From an uncultured Bacteroidales bacterium (GTDB lineage: Bacteria; Bacteroidota; Bacteroidia; Bacteroidales; UBA932): a DNA stretch of 6,665 nt. A program made the position numbers and the translations under genes. Positions 1 through 4,499 of the stretch are shown piece by piece (position 1 is the first letter of the stretch; the number at the start of each line of letters is the position of its first letter). The notes beneath the pieces are model-generated. The model did no database searches. It saw only the letters and a program-made list of their open reading frames with translations, and was not told the DNA's origin. The stretch lies in NCBI GenBank assembly GCA_934717185.1, contig CAKUYQ010000056.1, positions 1 through 6,665 on the forward strand, in the 5' to 3' direction.

Positions 1-294
1 ATTTAATTAGTTGTATATGAGGCGAATTTTAGCAAAAATAGTTTTACAATTTCGCAGGCCTTGAATTTGCCCTTCTATCCAACTTTTACAGTGGTTTAAG
101 GGAACAGCTATTTGTCTGCTTGTCTAAGTTTGTACGTTAGTACATTGCGGATGGCAAACATATAATTAGCTTTAGCTTTGGCGTTGGCTTTAATTTAGTT
201 GAATGTGTATTGTTTATAGTGTATAGACAGTTTTGGAGTTAATAGAAAGTGCAGTTGAAAGTAAAAAGCTATTATCTATAAAACTATCAGCTAA
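1..294. other. AT-rich region with no supported gene
   Basis: No convincing reading frame on either strand. Small symmetries exist (TGTAC-GTTA-GTACA at about 130-143, and a near-palindrome around 286-299). The wording around 205-290 resembles the AT-rich repeats at 1416-1506. Confidence 0.6.
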
Positions 295-330
295 TTAACT
301 GACTATAAACCTTTTCCGTAAGCCGGATGA

Positions 331-357
331 GCAAAACCAAACATGTTTGAGTTTTGC
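331..357. repeat. Long palindrome at the broken end of the rhs pseudogene
   Basis: A perfect 12-bp palindrome CAAACATGTTTG is extended by GCAAAAC on the left and GTTTTGC on the right with a one-base bulge, giving 19 of 27 bases symmetrically paired per arm set. It lies about 30 bp beyond the point where Rhs homology stops. It could be an operator, an element end or a dispersed repeat. Confidence 0.5.
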
Positions 358-739
358 CATGGCGAGGAAAAGCTGCGCGTCAGCGAACCTCTGCAAGGTA
401 ACGATATTTCCGTTAAGATCATAATCTATCCCCCTCTCACACCAGCTGTTTGTAGCATTTGTGCCGTTTCCCGCATATCTCGAACTCTCCGTAAGCCTGC
501 CCAATCCGTCATAACCGTACCTGTATGTGCTTGCAGCGTTTGTCCCCTGCTGCATTCTCCACTCCATTGATTGATACCCTCTCGCTGAGCATCCTTCCCA
601 TTTGGTCATAGCTGTATACCGTCCCTTTTGTTATTGTAAGAGTGCCTGCCGAGTGATTCTCGTCCACGGCAAGGATGTCTCCCATGAAGTCATACTTAGT
701 ACTTGTTCGGCTTATACTGCCTGTAGAATTCTTCTCCAC

Positions 740-887
740 AAGAAGCCGCCTAAAAAGGTGATTTCTGCGTTACGCTTGCTTCGTAATTCCTCATTTACTT
801 CAGTAAACTCCGGATTACTTAGCTTCGCAAGCCTTGAAATTCTACTTTTTATACGACTTCTTACGATATCCAAATCATGTTTATTTA
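740..887 (-). other. 148-bp foreign segment inside the rhs pseudogene
   Basis: This segment has no match in the intact rhs copy, where 5820-5899 (end of the GNTGSGNTSYIERAFHYD piece through GRVMQV) stands in its place. It is open in the frame of the preceding block and would encode a charged, helical-looking sequence (KHDLDIVRSRIKSRISRLAK, then NPEFTEVNEELRSKRNAEIT). I do not recognise its source. It may be a fragment of another gene captured by repair. Confidence 0.6.
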
Positions 888-1280
888 TTTCACTTCCGTC
901 AAGCAGTGCAATCTTCTCATAGAGTTTGTAACCAATCACCTTTACATTGTCAAGGTCTGCACTCTCTGCCACACCGCTCACGGGAGAAAAGGCAAGATAG
1001 GATGGAACGGTAAATGATGAGGTTTGGGTAGAAGATGCTGTGCGGTACACTCCACCGTCGAACCTTGTCTGCGCTCATGGTAGAGTTGAACTCCACAGGT
1101 ACATATATATCGTTGGCAGCATTAGTAAAGTTGTAGCTTCTTGCCATTGTAACGGTAACACGTGGTATGTTCACCCTTATGGTATCGGCGGCACCGGCTG
1201 TAAACTACAGCCCGAGAAACGCTGTCATGAAAGCGAATACCGGCCAGAATGCTTTTTGTAAATATGATGATAAATGATTG

Positions 1281-1665
1281 CTGTCTCTGCTGCGGCAGTT
1301 ACAGCCTCTGCTATTTCTATGTTGTATTGTATTATTTCTCATAATATTTTCTTATAGGTTATTTTGTTTACATAATCAGAAACAGTTTCTCTTTCCGTGC
1401 CGTTACTAGTTTATTGTTTATAGTTAAAAGTTTATAGTCAAAATTAAAACAGCGCCTTTCTTTCTTTCTTCTCTATAAACTATAAGCTATACACTTTCAA
1501 CTATTAACGGAGTCGTCCCTTTTAGTATGCTTTGCATCCTAACAGTCCTTCAACAGACGCCGTTTCTTGTAAGCTACTTTCAGCAACCGCTATTCCGTTG
1601 ATTGATAGGTCGTTCATAACTGTTTCTAATCATTTTAACAATAGTTCGTTAAAAATTAGCCAAGG
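1281..1665. other. AT-rich spacer between rhs pseudogene and transposase remnant
   Basis: No gene is supported. It lies upstream of the broken rhs copy, so a decayed promoter could be here, but I found no clear Bacteroidetes TAnnTTTG/TTTG pair. Short repeats of the GTTTATAGT / CTATAAAC type are present (1416-1443 and about 1471-1506). Confidence 0.6.
1416..1443. repeat. Tandem 14-bp AT-rich repeat
   Basis: GTTTATAGTTAAAA is followed directly by GTTTATAGTCAAAA, one mismatch. An inverted relative (CTCTATAAACTATAAGCTAT) lies at about 1471-1490, and similar wording occurs at about 212-290 on the other side of the rhs pseudogene. Confidence 0.6.
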
Positions 1666-2062
1666 CTAAGCGGCTCTGGCAGTAAATAAAACGAGTTCTT
1701 TGAAAAGTTTGGCAATAACTTGCGAGTCAGGTCTAGATTGGCAAAATCTATCTTACCATCATACCATTTGGGATGCCCACGCTTTCCTGTCTTAGTTCCC
1801 TGTGCGGGATAAAGGACTGCGTCATTCCTAAAACGGCTGATTACATGAAAACCATTCTTACACATTGGCGTTATGAAGGTGATAGCTTATCTCCGGCCGG
1901 TGTTAGGTGTTCTCTGATAACTGAGTCGTTGAATGCAAACCAGTCGAATGCTTCCCTCTTGAAAAGGTTTCTGTATGTCTGCTCCGAAAAAAGTCCATAC
2001 CTGCCCAATTGGAGGAAATTGATACGATTCGGAATAGCCATGAATAATTTCATTGTATCCAT
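1666..2062 (-). pseudogene. Scrambled DDE transposase remnant
   Basis: Three pieces of a transposase lie in order in three frames. The N-terminal piece from ATG 2062 includes NRINFLQLGRYGLFSEQTYR and FDWFAFNDSVIREHLTPAGDK, which resembles the start of a common Bacteroides transposase. A middle piece (about 1865-1722) reads CKNGFHVISRFRNDAVLY then GKRGHPKWYDGKIDFANLDLTR, the usual DDE-region wording of that group. A C-terminal piece in another frame reads VIAKLFKELVLFTARAA and stops with TAG at 1666-1668. An intact protein would be several hundred residues; here only about 130 codons remain, so most of the catalytic domain was deleted and two frameshifts were added. The N-terminal frame stays open to an upstream stop at 2141-2143 and reads ...ISKPFEKVFMDTM before 2062, so homology may start earlier. 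It cannot be active. Terminal repeats of the element were not identified. Confidence 0.75.
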
Positions 2063-2178
2063 GAAGACCTTTTCAAAAGGTTTGCTTATATTTACATAAT
2101 CGCGGAGACGCTTACTACAAAAAACTTCAAAAAAGAGAATTTATGACCTCATATTAGCACAAAGTTCAAAAAATAATC

Positions 2179-2228
2179 AAGGACAAAAAATGCCCCTACA
2201 GCTATCTGTAGCGGCATTTTATGTCCTT
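2179..2228 (-). terminator. Strong bidirectional-looking terminator hairpin
   Basis: Two 23-base arms (2179-2201 and 2206-2228) pair with two mismatches around a CTAT loop. The core pairs AAAATGCC with GGCATTTT and CTACAG with CTGTAG. The plus strand continues into TTTTTC, and the minus strand into a T-rich run. It is the most convincing transcription stop in the window. It would end the minus-strand rhs-immunity unit before the transposase remnant. Confidence 0.75.
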
Positions 2229-2302
2229 TTTCTACCATCCGAAGTGTCAAAGATGGGATCATATTTTCATTCTCTTGGACGTCTGTTAAATGTCATGGAT
2301 GT

Positions 2303-2330
2303 TTCTTCCCGACAAATTCTTCCCGACAAA
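2303..2330. repeat. Tandem duplication of a 14-bp unit
   Basis: TTCTTCCCGACAAA occurs twice head to tail, without mismatch (2303-2316 and 2317-2330), directly beside the 12-bp hairpin. It is probably a replication-slippage duplication in spacer DNA. No function is evident. Confidence 0.8.
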
Positions 2331-2332
2331 TT

Positions 2333-2367
2333 AGTCACCGCAATATGTAATATGCATTGCGGTGACT
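2333..2367 (-). terminator. Hairpin just after the 209-residue gene
   Basis: A perfect 12-bp inverted repeat (AGTCACCGCAAT / ATTGCGGTGACT) is separated by an 11-base AT-rich spacer. It sits about 20 bp past the stop of the 2389-3018 gene. Neither side has a long T-run, so it may be a weak terminator, a 3'-end mRNA stabiliser or a protein-binding site. Confidence 0.5.
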
Positions 2368-2388
2368 TTGTACAAATATGGTTACAGT

Positions 2389-3018
2389 CTACTTATAATT
2401 CCTGCAAGGTAATCTTAAATCAGATACTCGTTCACATTCAATAGCTGTTATTTTCTCTTTTTTCAGAATCTTGTACAAACGCTCAGTTATAATTATCCAT
2501 AGAGATTCACCCAATATAAATATATCACTACCATCCCATGTACTTATATCAAACCAACCTCCAATGTAATCCAAACTATCTGAAACCGACCCATCCCATC
2601 TTCTTACATAGTATTCGGTTGGCTGTCCTCTTGGATCCATAGGCCCACTCCTTCCAACAATTGAAAAGCCGTTATATCCTTCAATAATGCCGCCTTTTTT
2701 GCCGTGTATTATAACGGGGTATGATTTCCATCCTGTTATCTTGTTTTCCTCCAAAATATTCTTCATTCTATCCGATATAAGATAAGCTGAAACATATCGC
2801 ATATCCAAAACATCTCTTAAATTCTTTCCATTTTCAATTTGATGGAATACCAACGGAAATTTCAATCCGGACCAATCTCCTTTTATGATTTTATTGTTCA
2901 TAAAATTAAATGCGGCATCACCCATCAGAGGTTCGCATAAATCCGGGAAAACAGATACAGTAGTTAAATATCCTTTACTGTTAAAAGTATAGAAATCTTT
3001 CATGGACAGTTCTTTCAT
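2389..3018 (-). CDS. Imm11/Imm43-like immunity protein (putative)
   Basis: 209 residues, no signal peptide or membrane segment, so probably cytoplasmic. The pattern recalls immunity proteins of the Imm11 (DUF1629) and Imm43 type. A middle segment reads YVSAYLISDRMKNILEENKI-TGWKSYPVII, and a C-terminal one reads WFDISTWDGSDIFILG, then IIITERLYKILKKEKI, then TAIECERVSDL. In such proteins the protein binds and blocks a toxin domain. I recall the family resemblance but cannot test it. Two nearby Met codons exist (3018 and 3003); I keep the first because the frame is open and nothing favours the second. The gene is last in the minus-strand series and is followed by hairpins. A cytoplasmic location does not suit a peptidoglycan toxin, so it may protect against another toxin tip, now lost here or carried by neighbours. 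Confidence 0.82.
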   Translation of the reverse strand: MKELSMKDFYTFNSKGYLTTVSVFPDLCEPLMGDAAFNFMNNKIIKGDWSGLKFPLVFHQIENGKNLRDVLDMRYVSAYLISDRMKNILEENKITGWKSYPVIIHGKKGGIIEGYNGFSIVGRSGPMDPRGQPTEYYVRRWDGSVSDSLDYIGGWFDISTWDGSDIFILGESLWIIITERLYKILKKEKITAIECERVSDLRLPCRNYK

Positions 3019-3027
3019 GACATTATC

Positions 3028-3141
3028 TCATTTTATGTTTATAAATTTCTTTACAGTCAGTTTCATTAATTTAGTGTCTCCTTTATTCCCGACAAAGAAG
3101 ACTATTAATGAGGATAAGAGAATATAAAAAATATAAACCAT
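3028..3141 (-). CDS. Possible 37-residue single-helix membrane peptide
   Basis: Starting at the internal ATG at 3141, the frame encodes MVYIFYILLSSLIVFFVG followed by a basic tail rich in lysine (NKGDTKLMKLTVKKFINIK). That gives one clean membrane helix with a positive C-terminus. It overlaps the end of the 96-residue membrane gene by 37 bases in another frame and ends 9 bases before the 209-residue gene. A longer version from 3228 has a polar, unconvincing N-terminus. No clear ribosome-binding site is visible. It could be a small leader or toxin-like peptide, or simply AT-rich noise. Confidence 0.25.
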   Translation of the reverse strand: MVYIFYILLSSLIVFFVGNKGDTKLMKLTVKKFINIK

Positions 3142-3395
3142 CGAAAAATCGTTATCAATACATAACTTATAACTCTTATTTTGCCTTTGACAAACAGCAT
3201 TGAAAGTAATATACCTATTAAGCCACATAATATTCGCATAACCAAATATTCATATGGTAATTTAAAAATAAATAGTACACCTCCACTTATATAATGATAA
3301 AATAAACTAATAGAGCTATAGATGTATATTATATCCACAAAAGAAACTACAACAGCAAAAGCTATTTTTATTATTTTTTTAGTCACAATTACCAT
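3105..3395 (-). CDS. Small multi-pass membrane protein, function unknown
   Basis: 96 residues and strongly hydrophobic. I see three likely membrane segments, at about 9-34 (AFAVVVSFVDIIYIY and following), about 38-66 (GGVLFIF through GILLSMLFV) and about 72-94 (VISYVLITIFRWFIFFIFSY). Short basic pieces flank them (TKK at the start, KGKIR between the second and third). A purine-rich GAGAGA about five bases before the ATG supports this start. It follows the lipoprotein gene after about 70 bp with no clear terminator or promoter, so it is probably co-transcribed. Small membrane proteins of this kind are frequent in toxin-immunity clusters and may be accessory or immunity factors, but no family is recognised. 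A spurious AT-rich reading frame cannot be fully excluded. Confidence 0.6.
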   Translation of the reverse strand: MVIVTKKIIKIAFAVVVSFVDIIYIYSSISLFYHYISGGVLFIFKLPYEYLVMRILCGLIGILLSMLFVKGKIRVISYVLITIFRWFIFFIFSYPH

Positions 3396-3465
3396 TTTTC
3401 TCTCGATTTTGCATATTTATCATACATTATGACTCAATAGGTGGTGAACTAAGATCTTAACAATT

Positions 3466-3900
3466 TTACTCACTATTTAAAAAAATGTATACCTTCGGAA
3501 AAACTTCTTTAAATGCTTTGCCATGTAAAGAAGGATTATTCCCATACTCTATACCAGCTTCAATACACCATTTTACCAAATTTTTTTGTTCGGCACTTAC
3601 TATTTTGAGTGAGTGAATAAATTTGTCCTCACCAATTCGCTCTATCAAATCTACAATAACAGCACCATGATCATACCCGGTACTTTCATAAATTTTTAGT
3701 ATTGATAATTGCATTATGGAAACATCGTCGCCATTTACAGCCTTACTTAGCAGTTTGCAATAGTCTATACCTTGTTCCTCAGAAACTATGAGTAATGATT
3801 CTGATACATAAATGCCACTTATTACTTTGCTCTTACAGCAAACAAAACAGATTAAGGATATGGAATAGAGTATAATTTTTTTGATAAAGTTATAATTCAT
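3466..3900 (-). CDS. Small exported, probably lipid-anchored protein; candidate cognate immunity protein
   Basis: 144 residues. The N-terminus has a short basic start (NFIKK) and a hydrophobic stretch (about 9-21) ending in a double cysteine (C21-C22) followed by KSK. That fits a Sec signal peptide with a relaxed Bacteroidetes-type lipobox, although FVCC is not canonical. The remainder looks mostly helical, with segments such as DYCKLLSKAV, IVDLIERIGEDKFIHSL, EQKNLVKWCIEAGIEYG and a short C-terminal tail. I do not recognise a named family with certainty. The start overlaps the rhs stop by one base and has a strong AGGAGA site, so it is almost certainly translated together with the toxin. A periplasmic location is what would be needed to neutralise a peptidoglycan-acting toxin arriving from a sister cell. 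The gene is visible; the immunity role is inferred from position and topology. Confidence 0.85.
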   Translation of the reverse strand: MNYNFIKKIILYSISLICFVCCKSKVISGIYVSESLLIVSEEQGIDYCKLLSKAVNGDDVSIMQLSILKIYESTGYDHGAVIVDLIERIGEDKFIHSLKIVSAEQKNLVKWCIEAGIEYGNNPSLHGKAFKEVFPKVYIFLNSE

Positions 3901-4499
3901 TATTCTTTCTCCTTTTGTTTGTGCGGTATTCTATCATCTCCTATAACCTCAATGGTACCATATTTTGTCAGTCTTGAAAAGGGATTCAGCCATTGTTTAC
4001 CTCTTTTTTCAGGAACTGTAGTAGTACTAGTAGAGTTCAATATTGATGTAACAATATCCCAGGTTTCTTGTGCATCATCCTGTGTTATATCAACAGTGAT
4101 ACAACCCCAACTTAGTCCGCCCAAATGAAATCTATAGCCATTTCTACCGGTAACATCGTCTTTATCGTTATATCTACTATTGTCTTGTCTATCTATTCTA
4201 AACCATCCTGTGTGCCTTGTATCTGCATTGTTATCTACAATATCATACATTGCATTTGGTATTGCTCTTTGTCGATTATCGTTAGCATCCCTCACAATCT
4301 TCCCATTTTCGACTTGCCCTCCTGAAAAAACATTACTTATTACTAATACTTGATTATGTGTTAAATTACCGTTTTTGTCCCTTATTCCTTCTAATTGATA
4401 ATCACTAGCAGAAACATACTTCATTGGTAACCCTTTTTGGTAATGATCTAAATCTATTATATATATTTTGTTTGTCTCTCTGTTGAATACAGATCTAAC
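3900..4499 (-). other. Variable C-terminal toxin module of the Rhs protein (Tlde1/DUF2778-like)
   Basis: This is the part of the rhs gene after the conserved DVDG boundary, about 199 residues. It contains GWFRIDRQD, then GRNGYRFHLGG followed by LSWGCITVD, and near the end KYGTIEVIGDD, which looks like a last beta strand. The H835...S840-x-G-C843 arrangement matches the His/Cys catalytic signature of L,D-transpeptidase folds (family form HG...S-H-G-C). It is closest in feel to the Tlde1/DUF2778 group, where S-x-G-C lies only a few residues after an F-R-x-H element. Tlde1 toxins act in the periplasm on peptidoglycan tetrapeptides, as carboxypeptidase or by exchanging D-amino acids. The role is inferred; the motif and its position are read directly. 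The exported partner encoded immediately downstream agrees with a periplasmic target. Confidence 0.68.

Larger units (their letters stand above)
295..1280 (-). pseudogene. Degenerate second rhs copy without toxin tip
   Basis: Reading leftwards, the copy opens with a signal-peptide-like stretch (LQKAFWPVFAFMTAFLGL, TAG at 1205-1207, FTAGAADTIRVNIPRV) that has no ATG in its frame. After NSTMSA it changes frame and runs into core sequence homologous to the intact gene in three blocks: 888-1071 with 5900-6083, 562-739 with 5642-5819, and 386-564 with 5251-5429. The last block has about 14 mismatches in 179 bases by eye. Between the first and second blocks, 148 bp of unrelated sequence replace 80 bp. 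Between the second and third, 215 bp are missing, joined at a shared CTC. Each event shifts the frame. Rhs homology ends at about 386; the frame then runs to a stop at 295 through unrelated residues. The Rhs core end and toxin domain are absent. The gene is clearly dead as a whole, but its core blocks are still similar enough for recombination. Confidence 0.88.
2229..2388. other. Spacer after the immunity cluster
   Basis: Apart from the 12-bp hairpin and the tandem 14-bp repeat listed separately, no gene is supported. On the minus strand a short stretch reads SMTFNRRPRE then stop, which faintly recalls the end of IS30-family transposases, but it is too short to call. Confidence 0.5.

Noticed and set aside
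295..385. MAKLKHVWFC stretch resembling the RadA start
   Set aside because: Only about ten residues, no zinc-finger continuation, and it lies in the tail of the broken rhs frame.
1773..2099. 108-residue plus-strand frame
   Set aside because: Antisense to the transposase remnant, whose minus-strand pieces are recognisable; the plus-strand product resembles nothing.
2270..2320. SMTFNRRPRE on the minus strand as an IS30 transposase tail
   Set aside because: Ten residues only, with no upstream or downstream homology visible.
2190..2444. 84-residue plus-strand frame
   Set aside because: It runs through the terminator hairpin, the tandem repeat and the end of the 2389-3018 gene; no gene-like character.
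3028..3228. 66-residue minus-strand version of the small membrane frame
   Set aside because: Its first 29 residues are polar and lie inside the 96-residue gene in another frame; only the shorter start at 3141 is worth keeping, and weakly.
3450..3459. TAAGATCTTA palindrome between the lipoprotein and membrane genes
   Set aside because: Only 10 bp and not extended; expected by chance in AT-rich DNA.
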